Source: Maritimibacter sp. (lineage in GTDB: Bacteria; Pseudomonadota; Alphaproteobacteria; Rhodobacterales; Rhodobacteraceae). Taken from it: a stretch of 64,000 nucleotides of DNA. Made by a program: the position numbers and the translations under genes. The DNA lies in contig NZNT01000015.1 in assembly GCA_002695005.1 (NCBI GenBank), positions 248,001 to 312,000 of the forward strand, given 5' to 3'. Under the pieces are notes generated by a model. The model saw only the letters and a program-made list of their open reading frames with translations. It was not told where the DNA came from and ran no database searches. Numbering within the stretch: position 1 is the first letter of the stretch; every line of letters begins with the position of its first letter. Below, one piece after another: positions 39,298 through 47,921 of this stretch.

Positions 39298-39861
39298 TCA
39301 GCGTGACAGCGTCTGCACCACGTCGGCCGCCAGTTGGCGCAGCGCGAGGCCGGAGGCATTGGCGATGGCGGCAGGCGATGTGTCGGGCAGGGGGACCGAG
39401 ATGTCGAACCGCTCGATGCGCTCGCGGATGACATAGCCGTAGGACGAGATGGCGTATTGGCCGCGCAGGTCCAGCGTCCCGTTTTCACGGGCGACCATTT
39501 CGGACACGCGCACATGCACGGCAGCCTGCGGCGGGTTTTCGAGCGGCCAGGGCTCGGACGCGGTGGTCGCGGTGGAGGTGCGCGCGATCTCGTCCGTGAG
39601 AAGCTGCGTGACCGCGCGCTGCGGGTCGTCTGCCCAGAGCGCGTTGTCGACGGCCACCAGCGCACCGTTGTCGTTTTCCAGCATGATCTCGGAATCCTCG
39701 GCATAGGCCGGGAGTGAGACGTCCATGATCTCCAGCGTCGCCACGCTGACCCGTTGCACCGCGTCCGGCCGGGTCGGTCCGGTGTCGATCAGGTAGCGCG
39801 GCCCATCGTTCCCGCAGGCGGCGAGCAGGATGAGGGCGAGGGGGGCAGCGATACGAAACAT
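39298..39861 (-). CDS. pqiC: PqiC-family membrane-associated lipoprotein
   Basis: The 187-residue protein has a lipoprotein signal (MFRIAAPLALILLAACGND, lipobox LAAC) and the ABC transport auxiliary domain with PRYLIDTGPTRPDAVQ and a C-terminal ALRQLAADVVQTL helix. PqiC anchors the PqiB tube at the outer membrane in the E. coli Pqi lipid-transport system. It lies three bases after pqiB and ends the operon. Confidence 0.88.
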   Translation of the reverse strand: MFRIAAPLALILLAACGNDGPRYLIDTGPTRPDAVQRVSVATLEIMDVSLPAYAEDSEIMLENDNGALVAVDNALWADDPQRAVTQLLTDEIARTSTATTASEPWPLENPPQAAVHVRVSEMVARENGTLDLRGQYAISSYGYVIRERIERFDISVPLPDTSPAAIANASGLALRQLAADVVQTLSR

Positions 39862-39864
39862 GGA

Positions 39865-41970
39865 TTACCGTCCGAACAAGAGGGAATTGGGATTGCGCTC
39901 GATGGCGCGGGCGAGTTTCGAGAGCGCTTCGGCGGCGGCCTGAACCTCGCGCAGCGAATTGAGCGTCTCGCGGCTGAAGGTCGACTCGCTGCCATAGCTC
40001 GCCACGACCCGTTCCGCCTCGCGTACCAGCCGTTGCAGGCGGACGGACAGGTCGGGGAGTGTCTCTACCGCGTCGCGAATTGCGTCGGCGGCTTCCTGGG
40101 CAGACGCCGTGGCCGCATTCACATTCTCCACCGCGCCGCCTTCGCGCAGCTCTTCGAGCGCCCCACGCGCTTCGTCCAGTGCCGCGGTCACGCTCTGAGG
40201 AATGGCGCGCGCCTCTTCCGTGTCGATGAGTGCATCGGCGGAGTCGAGCAATTCGCGCGCCGAGGCGAGGAATTCCTCGATCTCAAGCTGGTTGGCCTTT
40301 TCCGTGAGTGCGTTGAGGCGCGTGATGAGATCGGTGAACTCGCCCGCCGCCCCGCTGATGTCGCCCGCGAAATCGGTGACCGACTGCGCGGCGGTCTGCA
40401 CACTGTTGAGCGCCTCGACGAGGTTCGCGACCGTTTCAGCCTGCCGGAGCGTTTCCGTGACGGCCCTCAGGTCGGTGACGACCCCGCTGATCTCGCCCGG
40501 AAGCGCCTGAACCTCGTCGCTCCCGACCACGCCGCGCGCGTCCGCAAGAAGTGCCACGAATTCCCCCGGCGCGTCGCGCAGGGCGTCATCAGCCACGAAG
40601 GATTCGATGGTGGCGAGGGTCGAAATGGTCTGGTCCAGCAACTCCTCGACCGGCAGGTTGTCGATTCGAGTGAGAAGACCTTCAGCCGTCGCGCCGATGT
40701 CTGGCAGCTCGGACTCGACCGATGGGATCAACGGCGGCGTGTCGGGCAGGGTGACGAGTGCGGCGGGTTCGGGATCGGGCAGATTGACCAGCTCGACCAC
40801 CAGCGACTGGCTGAACATGGATTGCAGCCCGAGCCGCGCCCGCAGGCCGTTGCGCACCGCTTCCGAGAAGAAGTCGATGACACCCTCTTCGCCCACGTCG
40901 GCCGGCAGGCCGATCCGGCCGGGATCGATGGACAGCGTGGCGCGCAGCCGCACCTCGCGCCGCTCGTCGGTTTCGCGCACGCGGGCGTTGATGGCGGCGA
41001 CGGTGCCGATCCGGACGCCCCGAAGCGTGACGGCCGACCCCTGTGCCAGGCCGCTCACGGATTCCTCGAACTCCACCGACATCTCGACGGTGTTCTCGAA
41101 CGGGTCCTCGAAGGCACTGCTGCGCGCGGAATCCTCGTTCTCGTAAAGCTCGAAGACCTGTCCTTCCATGATCGGTTCGCCGCCGGAGAAAACCGTATCG
41201 AAGGTCAGCCCCCCTCGCACCACGTTGGCCAGCGAGCCGACCGAAACGTCGAGCCCGCCAGTGCCGAGGCTGAGCGACAGCCCGGAGGTGAGCCAGAAGC
41301 GCGTCGCCGATGTCAGCAGCTCGTCGTAAGGTTCGCGGATGAATGCGTCGAAGACCACGCCGTCGCGGGTGAACAGCAGCTCAGGCCGCTCGATCTTGCC
41401 CACTTCGATCCCCTTGTGAAAGATCGGGGCACCCACCGAAAGCTGGCCCGCGTCGATGGCCCGAAGCGTGATGCGCGTGCCGACCGCGCCCGGCTCCACC
41501 AACGGCGCATCCTCGCGCCCCGTGAACCGGTCGAAGGCCGCGCCCGGCGAAGGCTCGAAATCGGCTTCGAGATAGACGCCCGACAGCACCGTGGTCAGAC
41601 CTGAGACGCCACTGGTCGAGACCTCTGGGCGCACGACCCAGAACTGGGCATCTTCCGGAAGGGAATCGGCAATCGTCCTGTCCAGACGCGCGGTCACCAC
41701 CACCGAGCTGAGATCGGGGACGAAGGCGACGCTTTCCACGTTGCCCACGATCACGTCCCGGTAGCGCAGCGTGGTTTCGCCGGCGACGATCCCGCCGGCA
41801 TTTTCGAACGAGATTTCAATGGTCTGACCCCGGTCGAGCCAGGTTTGCCAGGCCACGAACAGCGTCACCAGAAGGGCGGCGATGGGAATCAGCCAGGCCA
41901 GCGACAGATTGCGCCAGAACGACGGCTTGCGTCGTTCGATCTCCATGTCGCCGGGGCGGGAGTCGCTCAT
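39865..41970 (-). CDS. pqiB: PqiB-like MCE (MlaD) protein
   Basis: The 701-residue protein begins with a basic cytoplasmic tail and one transmembrane helix (LAWLIPIAALLVTLFVAW), then three MCE domains (about 50-125, 160-240 and 290-370, each with a GxxVxxRGxxVG-like turn such as GETTLRYRDVIVGNVES), and a long helical C-terminus. MCE proteins form tunnels across the periplasm that carry lipids. E. coli PqiB (about 546 residues) also has three MCE domains; this one is longer in the helical tail. The ATG overlaps the upstream stop (ATGA). Confidence 0.92.
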   Translation of the reverse strand: MSDSRPGDMEIERRKPSFWRNLSLAWLIPIAALLVTLFVAWQTWLDRGQTIEISFENAGGIVAGETTLRYRDVIVGNVESVAFVPDLSSVVVTARLDRTIADSLPEDAQFWVVRPEVSTSGVSGLTTVLSGVYLEADFEPSPGAAFDRFTGREDAPLVEPGAVGTRITLRAIDAGQLSVGAPIFHKGIEVGKIERPELLFTRDGVVFDAFIREPYDELLTSATRFWLTSGLSLSLGTGGLDVSVGSLANVVRGGLTFDTVFSGGEPIMEGQVFELYENEDSARSSAFEDPFENTVEMSVEFEESVSGLAQGSAVTLRGVRIGTVAAINARVRETDERREVRLRATLSIDPGRIGLPADVGEEGVIDFFSEAVRNGLRARLGLQSMFSQSLVVELVNLPDPEPAALVTLPDTPPLIPSVESELPDIGATAEGLLTRIDNLPVEELLDQTISTLATIESFVADDALRDAPGEFVALLADARGVVGSDEVQALPGEISGVVTDLRAVTETLRQAETVANLVEALNSVQTAAQSVTDFAGDISGAAGEFTDLITRLNALTEKANQLEIEEFLASARELLDSADALIDTEEARAIPQSVTAALDEARGALEELREGGAVENVNAATASAQEAADAIRDAVETLPDLSVRLQRLVREAERVVASYGSESTFSRETLNSLREVQAAAEALSKLARAIERNPNSLLFGR

Positions 41971-42617
41971 GTTTCGCTGCCTTTCGCGCGCGGAGGATAC
42001 TCTACGTCCCAGATAAGCCGCGGATCGAAACTCAATGCCGAAACCATGGTGAATGCAACCGATAAGGCGAAACTCACCGCCGCGATCCCCGGCTTCACCG
42101 TCGCCGTGAAGTCGAGTGTGACCAGTGAGGACAGGATCGCGACTACGAAGACGTCGATCATCGACCAGCGCCCGATGAACTCGACGATCACGAACAGGAC
42201 ATGGCGGCGATCGGCATTGAGCCGAACCGTGCGCGAAATGGACAGGGCGAGATAGGCGATGGCTGCGAACTTGCCGAGCGGGATGACCACCGATGCAACG
42301 AAGACGATGACCGCGACGCCGTAGTCACCATGTTCGGCCAGGTCCACGACCCCGCCCACGATGGTGTTGTCCGTCGTGCGCCCGAGGTTCGTCGTCTGGA
42401 GCATGGGGAACACGTTGGCGGGGATGTAGACGATCAATCCCGCGATCAGCCACGCCCACACTTTTTGCAGGCTGCGCCCGTCCGGCGGGGACAGCGGCGT
42501 TCCACAGCGCAGGCACCGGGCCGCACCACCCGGATGCACCTTGCCGCAACTGGTGCAGCCGGCCAGACCTGCCGCATGGGCGGTCAGGATCTGCGTCGCG
42601 TGTCCAGCGTCTTCCAA
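41967..42617 (-). CDS. pqiA: PqiA-like membrane protein, C-terminal half as a separate gene
   Basis: The 216-residue protein has a zinc-ribbon (CTSCGKVHP then CLRCGTP) and about four helices including the PqiA motif YIPANVFPMLQTTNLGR and EFIGRWSMIDVFVVAIL. E. coli PqiA is one protein with two such repeats; here each repeat is its own gene. The TTG at 42617 has AGGGTA upstream and overlaps the first half by 34 bases, so the two are coupled. It feeds lipid to the PqiB tunnel in the model of this system. Confidence 0.88.
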   Translation of the reverse strand: MEDAGHATQILTAHAAGLAGCTSCGKVHPGGAARCLRCGTPLSPPDGRSLQKVWAWLIAGLIVYIPANVFPMLQTTNLGRTTDNTIVGGVVDLAEHGDYGVAVIVFVASVVIPLGKFAAIAYLALSISRTVRLNADRRHVLFVIVEFIGRWSMIDVFVVAILSSLVTLDFTATVKPGIAAVSFALSVAFTMVSALSFDPRLIWDVEYPPRAKGSET

Positions 42618-43234
42618 ACCGTTACCCTGCTCATGAAATTGTCTTTGAAGACGGTCACCACGACGAGTGCCGAAAAGGCCCAGAAGGCGGGGCCCAGCGA
42701 AACATGGGCCAGTCCCGCAACCTTCACCAGCGCCACCGCAACACCGACGAGGAACACCTCGACCATCGCCCAGGGCCGCAACGTCTCGGCATAGCGGAAC
42801 ACCGGCGCGGCGAAGCGCAGCGGATACCAGCCAAGAGCCATCGGCCCGAGGACGTAGAGCAGCGACGCAAAACGCACCAACGGGATCACGATGATCAGCG
42901 CGGCCATGCCGTAGGACAGCGGTGCGTTCAGCCCGCTGGAATAGACCGCCACCGTGTCGAACAGCGTGGCCCGGCGTACCATGCCCGCCGCCTCGAGCTC
43001 GAGAAACGGAAAGAACAGCGCGCCGAACAGAAGGATCAGGGCGGCGAAAGCCAGCATGATGATCCGGGTCATGGCGAGTGGCCGCGGTGCCTCGATCACC
43101 GAATGGCAGCGCGGACAGGAGGCGATATCGCCCGCGCCCACATCGCGGTCGCGCAAGAGCGCATCGCAGGACGGGCAGGCGATGTAGGAGTCAAGCTCAC
43201 TGTCAGCGATGATCGGGTGGGCAGCACCTGTCAT
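42584..43234 (-). CDS. pqiA: PqiA-like membrane protein, N-terminal half as a separate gene
   Basis: The 216-residue protein has an N-terminal double CxxC zinc ribbon (IACPSCDALL then ASCPRCHSVI) and about four helices with the repeat motif FPFLELEAAGM and RPWAMVEVFLVGVAVALVK. It is the first gene of a split-pqiA, pqiB, pqiC operon. The ATG at 43234 is chosen over a GTG five codons upstream. It probably pairs with the second half to rebuild the two-repeat PqiA. Confidence 0.88.
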   Translation of the reverse strand: MTGAAHPIIADSELDSYIACPSCDALLRDRDVGAGDIASCPRCHSVIEAPRPLAMTRIIMLAFAALILLFGALFFPFLELEAAGMVRRATLFDTVAVYSSGLNAPLSYGMAALIIVIPLVRFASLLYVLGPMALGWYPLRFAAPVFRYAETLRPWAMVEVFLVGVAVALVKVAGLAHVSLGPAFWAFSALVVVTVFKDNFMSRVTVWKTLDTRRRS

Positions 43235-43291
43235 GCGGTCAACCTGCACCCTTTTGAGAGGGAATAAAAGATACGCCCTCGTGAGGTGGTC

Positions 43292-44110
43292 TCACCCCCG
43301 GATCAGCCGCCACAGATTGAGCGCGAGGTCACCAAGATCACCCATCCGTGCCGCCAGCTGCTCACCCGCGACACCGGGGGTCGTGTCACGCGCTTCGATC
43401 CGTCGGATCAGGCGCGCGAGCCGCCGCCGATGCGTGCCGGTCGCCACCTGGAGCGGGTCCGCCAGCATCCCGGCGAATGTGGTGACCACCGAGATCACGA
43501 CGGCCAGCCCCCCGGCGGTCAGCGCCAACCGCCAGCCGGGCAGGGCGACGGGAAAGATGTCGTAATAAACGGACCCGAGCCAGGGGCCGAGCAAGAACCG
43601 GTCGATGGCCGCACCGCGCGCCCCGGCATCCGCCACCGGTCCGATGAGCGAGAAGAGTCCCGGCGTCGCAGCGCCGAGCAGCAGGACGCCGGTGATGAGC
43701 AACAGCGCTGTCGTTGTAATCTCTGCGACAGCCGTGCGCACCGCGAGGTAGTCCTCTATGGCCGCATCGGTCGCCGCATCCGTCCCGGTTGCGGAGCCGA
43801 TGACGTTCTGGTCCGCAAGGAACGTCCGAAGCCGCGCCTCGATGGCCCGCGAAACGTCCGTGCGCAACCCGAACCGCCGCGCCGCCAGCCACTCTGCTGC
43901 CTGTCGTTTGCCCGCCAGCCGCGCTCCGAGCGCCGCGAAACGCGCGAGAAGCGCCGGCACCGCAAGGAACACGTTCAAGGGCGCGCGCACCAGATCGCGT
44001 CCGAGTGCCGCCCTGTGGAGACGCCTGGTCCCCGCGAACCCATAGGTCGCCCGCACGAACGCCTGCAAAGCCGCCCGCCGTTCTGGTGTCGGAGAATCAT
44101 TCGGTGCCAT
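43292..44110 (-). CDS. DUF6635 family membrane protein
   Basis: The 272-residue protein opens with a helical part (RRAALQAFVRATYGFAGTRRLHRAALGRDLVRAPLNVFLA split by the family's GTRRLHR motif), then has two strongly hydrophobic helices (ITTTALLLITGVLLLGAA and LALTAGGLAVVISVVTTFAG) and a conserved YYDIFPVALPGWRLALT. I assign DUF6635 from this pattern; the function is unknown. The ATG at 44110 is used as the start. It precedes the pqi operon but is separated by 57 bases. Confidence 0.75.
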   Translation of the reverse strand: MAPNDSPTPERRAALQAFVRATYGFAGTRRLHRAALGRDLVRAPLNVFLAVPALLARFAALGARLAGKRQAAEWLAARRFGLRTDVSRAIEARLRTFLADQNVIGSATGTDAATDAAIEDYLAVRTAVAEITTTALLLITGVLLLGAATPGLFSLIGPVADAGARGAAIDRFLLGPWLGSVYYDIFPVALPGWRLALTAGGLAVVISVVTTFAGMLADPLQVATGTHRRRLARLIRRIEARDTTPGVAGEQLAARMGDLGDLALNLWRLIRG

Positions 44111-44281
44111 GCGTGGAATATGTGTGCGACGCTGTCCGATGAGAATGGCCGGAGCGGAATTTGCTCGTGCGCCCGTTCCGGTCGGTCTGTCATCAGGGTC
44201 GGCAAAAAATGGCAAGACATCCCCCCGAAGCTGTCAGCTTCGGCAGCTGAAAAAAGCAAGCCTTTGATGCGAAGGGATTTT

Positions 44282-44356
44282 TGGCTCCGGCGGTAGGGAT
44301 CGAACCTACGACCAATTGATTAACAGTCAACTGCTCTACCGCTGAGCTACGCCGGA
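44282..44356 (-). tRNA. tRNA-Asn (GTT)
   Basis: The minus strand folds into a 75-nucleotide cloverleaf with encoded CCA: seven-pair acceptor TCCGGCG/CGCCGGA, D-arm GCTCAGCGGTAGAGC, anticodon arm TTGAC-TGTTAAT-CAA with anticodon GTT, and T-arm TAGGTTCGATCCCTA. A T6 run lies 30 bases downstream (about 44253-44258), likely its terminator. Confidence 0.97.
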
Positions 44357-44422
44357 ACACGGAGGCGCGTATAGCAACGGGAATTTGCCCCGTCCAGAGG
44401 GAATCGTCACAAAAATTCCGTC

Positions 44423-45334
44423 TCAGGCGCGGGCGAAACGGGCGTCTGGTGCGAGCTTTGGGCTGGCGGTGACCGCGCCGCGTGTAGCGAGGTCTATGAG
44501 ATGGGCGAAGACGTTGCGTTCGGCGGCCGGGATCAGCGTGTCCGGCGTATCCGTGTAGATCGTGCGGGTGAGTGTCGGGACGGTGGCCGGGCCTTCCGCC
44601 AATGCCTCAAGGATCGCGCGCTCGCGTCCTTTCCGGTGGTCCATGAGCCACGCAAGGCGCGCCTTTGGGTCCTCGATCGCGGGGCCGTGGGCCGGATAAT
44701 GGATACGGTCGTCGCGGGCCAGAAGTTTCTCGCAGGAGCCCATGAATGCCGTCAGGTCGCCGTCCGGTGGCGACACGAGCGACGATGCCCACGCCATGAC
44801 GTGATCTCCCACGAGCACCGCGTCGCCGATCGCGAAGCTCAGGTGATTGGAATAGTGTCCCGGGGTCCAAATCGCCTCCACCTTGCGCCCGCCGCCAATG
44901 TCGACCTCGTCACCATCCGCGAGCACCACGTCCGGTTCGAACGCCCGGTCCACCCCTTCGCCGCCCGCGGGCATACCTTGCGCGACCAGATCGGACATGA
45001 CCTGCGACCGGCCCGCCGTGGCATCGCCGAAGGCAAACACCGGCGCCCCGGTCTTGGCAGACAGTCTGCGGGCGAGGGGGGAGTGGTCGAGGTGGGAATG
45101 GGTGACGAAAATCTGCGCAACCGTTTCCCCCGGCGCGAGTCCGGCCAGCAACGCGGTCATGTGGTCGGGCAGGTCCGGACCGGGATCGACAACTGTGACC
45201 GCGCCTTCGCCCAGCACGAAGGTATTCGTCCCCCAATAGGTCATGGGCGACGGATTGCGCGCAATGATCCGCCGGATGCCGGGCTCCAGTGTTACCATCT
45301 CGCCATGTGCGGGCATGTCATCGGGCAGGTCCAT
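44423..45334 (-). CDS. MBL-fold hydrolase, LACTB2-like
   Basis: The 303-residue protein has the metallo-beta-lactamase zinc motif FVTHSHLDHSP, GHYSNHLSF with a further metal histidine, GDHVMAW and a late HGPAIEDPKARLAWLMDHRKGR, plus a C-terminal winged-helix part (AERNVFAHLIDLATRGAV). That architecture matches the LACTB2-like branch, whose human member cleaves RNA; bacterial members are mostly untested hydrolases. It lies between two minus-strand tRNAs and is a single gene. Confidence 0.9.
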   Translation of the reverse strand: MDLPDDMPAHGEMVTLEPGIRRIIARNPSPMTYWGTNTFVLGEGAVTVVDPGPDLPDHMTALLAGLAPGETVAQIFVTHSHLDHSPLARRLSAKTGAPVFAFGDATAGRSQVMSDLVAQGMPAGGEGVDRAFEPDVVLADGDEVDIGGGRKVEAIWTPGHYSNHLSFAIGDAVLVGDHVMAWASSLVSPPDGDLTAFMGSCEKLLARDDRIHYPAHGPAIEDPKARLAWLMDHRKGRERAILEALAEGPATVPTLTRTIYTDTPDTLIPAAERNVFAHLIDLATRGAVTASPKLAPDARFARA

Positions 45335-45433
45335 CGCGCCACGAAACCTGCTTGCCGCCGGATTGGCAACCCGGCTGGGGCACCTTTTGAGCGGGAACAG
45401 CGAGCGCGCTCAGGCATGGTCAACGGAGGGAAA

Positions 45434-45510
45434 TGGTAGGCCCGGCAGGACTTGAACCCGCAACCAAAGCGTTATGAGCGCTCTGCTCTAACCAATTGAG
45501 CTACAGGCCC
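45434..45510 (-). tRNA. tRNA with CAU anticodon, probably Ile2 (lysidine-modified)
   Basis: The 77-nucleotide cloverleaf with encoded CCA has anticodon loop TCATAAC (anticodon CAT), D-arm GCTCAATTGGTTAGAGC and T-arm GCGGGTTCAAGTCCTGC. Acceptor positions C4-G69 and C5-G68 are the determinants used by TilS to convert CAU to the isoleucine-reading lysidine form, which favours Ile2 over elongator Met. The first acceptor pair is G1-U72, a wobble. Confidence 0.75.
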
Positions 45511-45655
45511 ACCGTGGCGATTTGACTAGTCGGGGCAGGCCGGGTCGTCAAGCGGGCGCGGCGCCGTTCGGGCTGGCGGTCCGGCGGGAATCGACTAAAC
45601 CTCGCGGCTTTGGCTCCGGCGTGTTCTGCCGGGGCGGGTAACCGAAGGGATTGAG

Positions 45656-46138
45656 ATGAAAAGAAAACTGGCGCTCGCATTCGCGGGCGGTGTTCTGGCC
45701 CCGGCCGCGATGGCCGGTGAGTTCTGTGTTCTGGACGAGGGCGTCCGGTTCGCCTGCACTCTTGACGGCGGCGCCAAGGCCGTCGAGGTCTGCGACATGA
45801 TCGAGGCGGACGGGGCGCGTGCGAGCTATGGCTATTTCACGCCGGGGGCCGCGCCGGAGCTGACGCTCGAAGTGGACATGGCGAGTGTTCACTACGAGCC
45901 GTGGAACGGCATGGGCGGAACCATCTGGGAAACCGTCAAGTTCTTCGCCGATGATGGCGTCCATGCCTATGAGGTCTGGTATTCCGGCGACCGAGACGCG
46001 GGCGAGGAGGTCGCGGGCGGGCTGAACGTCTACAGCGGCAACGACATGATCGCGTCGAAGGACTGCGATGCCGGGTCGCTCACCCATGACATCCCCGCCC
46101 TGATCGACGCGGTCGAGACGGCGCAGATTTCGCCGTGA
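45656..46138 (+). CDS. Exported protein of unknown function (160 aa)
   Basis: A signal peptide ([20 protein letters not shown]) leads to a mature part of about 140 residues with four cysteines (EFCVLDE, RFACTLD, EVCDMIE, SKDCDAG) that could form two disulfides, and beta-rich alternation such as [13 protein letters not shown] do not recognise the family. AAGGGAT lies before the ATG. It sits 83 bases upstream of purM but is unlikely to be functionally related. Confidence 0.75.
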   Translation: MKRKLALAFAGGVLAPAAMAGEFCVLDEGVRFACTLDGGAKAVEVCDMIEADGARASYGYFTPGAAPELTLEVDMASVHYEPWNGMGGTIWETVKFFADDGVHAYEVWYSGDRDAGEEVAGGLNVYSGNDMIASKDCDAGSLTHDIPALIDAVETAQISP

Positions 46139-46221
46139 CCGCACCGGGCAACGGCCCTATGCGCCGTTGCCTTTCCCGCCCGCCTGCGCTACGCGCGGTG
46201 GCATTCAGACGGGGGGCTGCC

Positions 46222-47271
46222 ATGACCAGTGACAAGAACGGGATCACCTATGCCGACGCGGGCGTGGACATTGACGCCGGCAACGCGCTGGTCGAACGGA
46301 TCAAGCCAGCGGCGAAGCGCACGAACCGCCCCGGAGTGATGGCCGGGCTGGGCGGTTTCGGGGCGCTCTTCGATCTGAAGGCCGCGGGATACACCGACCC
46401 GGTTCTGGTCGCCGCAACCGACGGTGTCGGCACCAAGCTGCGGATCGCGATCGATACCGGGAAGGTGGACACGATCGGCATCGACCTTGTCGCCATGTGC
46501 GTGAACGACCTTGTCTGCCAGGGCGCCGAGCCCCTGTTTTTCCTCGACTATTTCGCGACCGGCAAGCTCGCGGTCGAGGATGCGGCGCAGATTGTCGAAG
46601 GCATCGCCGAGGGCTGCCTGCAATCCGGCTGTGCGCTGATCGGTGGCGAGACCGCCGAGATGCCGGGGATGTATGCGGACGGCGACTTCGACCTCGCGGG
46701 CTTCGCCGTGGGCGCGATGGAGCGTGGCGGGGCCCTTCCTGCGCATGTCGGCGAGGGTGACGTGCTTCTGGGGCTGGCCTCAAGTGGGGTTCATTCCAAC
46801 GGCTATTCGCTCGTGCGAAAGCTGGTCGAGGTTTCGGGACTGGGCTGGGACTCACCCAATCCTTTTGGCGAAGGCACGTTGGGCGACGCGCTGCTCGCCC
46901 CGACCAGGCTCTACGTCAAGCCGGCGCTCGCCGCGATCCGGACGGGCGGCGTTCATGCGCTGGCCCATATCACCGGCGGGGGCCTGACCGAAAACCTGCC
47001 GCGCGTGCTGCCCGAAGGCGGACAGGCGACTTTGGACCTCGACGCCTGGACCCTGCCTCCGGTCTTTGCATGGCTGGCCGAAACTGGCGCGATGGATGAG
47101 GCGGAACTGCTCAAGACCTTCAACTGCGGGATCGGCATGGTCCTGGTCGTCGACCCCGCGTCCGCGCGTGAGGTGACTGCGGCGCTCGAAGCCGAGGGCG
47201 AAACCGTCGTGCAGATCGGGCGTATTGGTGCGGGCGCGGACGGCGTGAACTACCTGGGCTCTCTCATTTGA
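46222..47271 (+). CDS. purM: Phosphoribosylformylglycinamidine cyclo-ligase (AIR synthetase)
   Basis: PurM makes AIR from FGAM with ATP, the fifth step of purine synthesis. The 349-residue protein shows [19 protein letters not shown], the ATP-site [33 protein letters not shown] and [14 protein letters not shown], all PurM signatures. The ATG at 46222 begins the family N-terminus; the longer frame overlaps the previous gene. The purN start overlaps its stop (TTGA). Confidence 0.97.
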   Translation: MTSDKNGITYADAGVDIDAGNALVERIKPAAKRTNRPGVMAGLGGFGALFDLKAAGYTDPVLVAATDGVGTKLRIAIDTGKVDTIGIDLVAMCVNDLVCQGAEPLFFLDYFATGKLAVEDAAQIVEGIAEGCLQSGCALIGGETAEMPGMYADGDFDLAGFAVGAMERGGALPAHVGEGDVLLGLASSGVHSNGYSLVRKLVEVSGLGWDSPNPFGEGTLGDALLAPTRLYVKPALAAIRTGGVHALAHITGGGLTENLPRVLPEGGQATLDLDAWTLPPVFAWLAETGAMDEAELLKTFNCGIGMVLVVDPASAREVTAALEAEGETVVQIGRIGAGADGVNYLGSLI

Positions 47272-47858
47272 AGCGCGTCGCGATCCTGATCTCCGGGTCC
47301 GGGTCCAACATGGTGTCCCTGGCCCAGAGCATGACGGGGGATCATCCGGCGCGCCCCGTGCTCGTTCTGTCGAACGTGCCGGAGGCCGGCGGGCTGGCCC
47401 GGGCGCAGGCGCTGGGGATCGACACCACGGTGGTGGACCACCGGCCTTACAAGGGCGACCGTGCTGCCTTTGAGGCCGCTCTCATCCAACGGCTTGACGC
47501 CGCCCAGCCCGACATCCTTTGCCTGGCCGGCTTCATGCGGATTCTGACGCCCGGCTTCATCAACCACTACGCGGGCCGAATGCTCAACATCCACCCCTCG
47601 CTATTGCCGAAATACAAGGGGCTCGACACCCACGCCCGCGCGCTCGCGGCCGGTGACGGCGAAGCCGGGTGCAGCGTGCATGAGGTGACGGCGGAACTCG
47701 ACGGGGGGCCGATCCTTGGACAGGCGCGGGTGCCCGCCCTTCCGGATGATACGGCCGAAACCCTCGCCGCCCGCGTCCTGCCTTTCGAACATCGGCTCTA
47801 CCCGGCGGTGCTGGACCGTTTCGCGCGCGGCGACCGGACCCCCGTGACGCTGCCCTGA
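47268..47858 (+). CDS. purN: Phosphoribosylglycinamide formyltransferase
   Basis: PurN transfers a formyl group from 10-formyl-THF to GAR. The 196-residue protein has [15 protein letters not shown] at the nucleotide site, the folate-site [13 protein letters not shown], and the catalytic [20 protein letters not shown] with Asn, His and later Asp in [12 protein letters not shown]. It starts with TTG inside the purM stop codon region (four-base overlap), so purM and purN are translationally coupled. Confidence 0.96.
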   Translation: MKRVAILISGSGSNMVSLAQSMTGDHPARPVLVLSNVPEAGGLARAQALGIDTTVVDHRPYKGDRAAFEAALIQRLDAAQPDILCLAGFMRILTPGFINHYAGRMLNIHPSLLPKYKGLDTHARALAAGDGEAGCSVHEVTAELDGGPILGQARVPALPDDTAETLAARVLPFEHRLYPAVLDRFARGDRTPVTLP

Positions 47859-47921
47859 CCCCTTCCGCTCCCCTTGTTTTCCCGGTAGAGGGGGGAGCGA
47901 CGCGCAATAAAGACCTGTAGA

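Noticed and set aside
39754-41604. A 616-codon plus-strand frame
   Set aside because: Antisense to pqiB and pqiC; no signal or domain is visible.
44216-44250. Hairpin CCGAAGC/GCTTCGG as a regulatory site
   Set aside because: It lies beyond the likely T-run terminator of tRNA-Asn and lacks its own T run; no gene depends on it.
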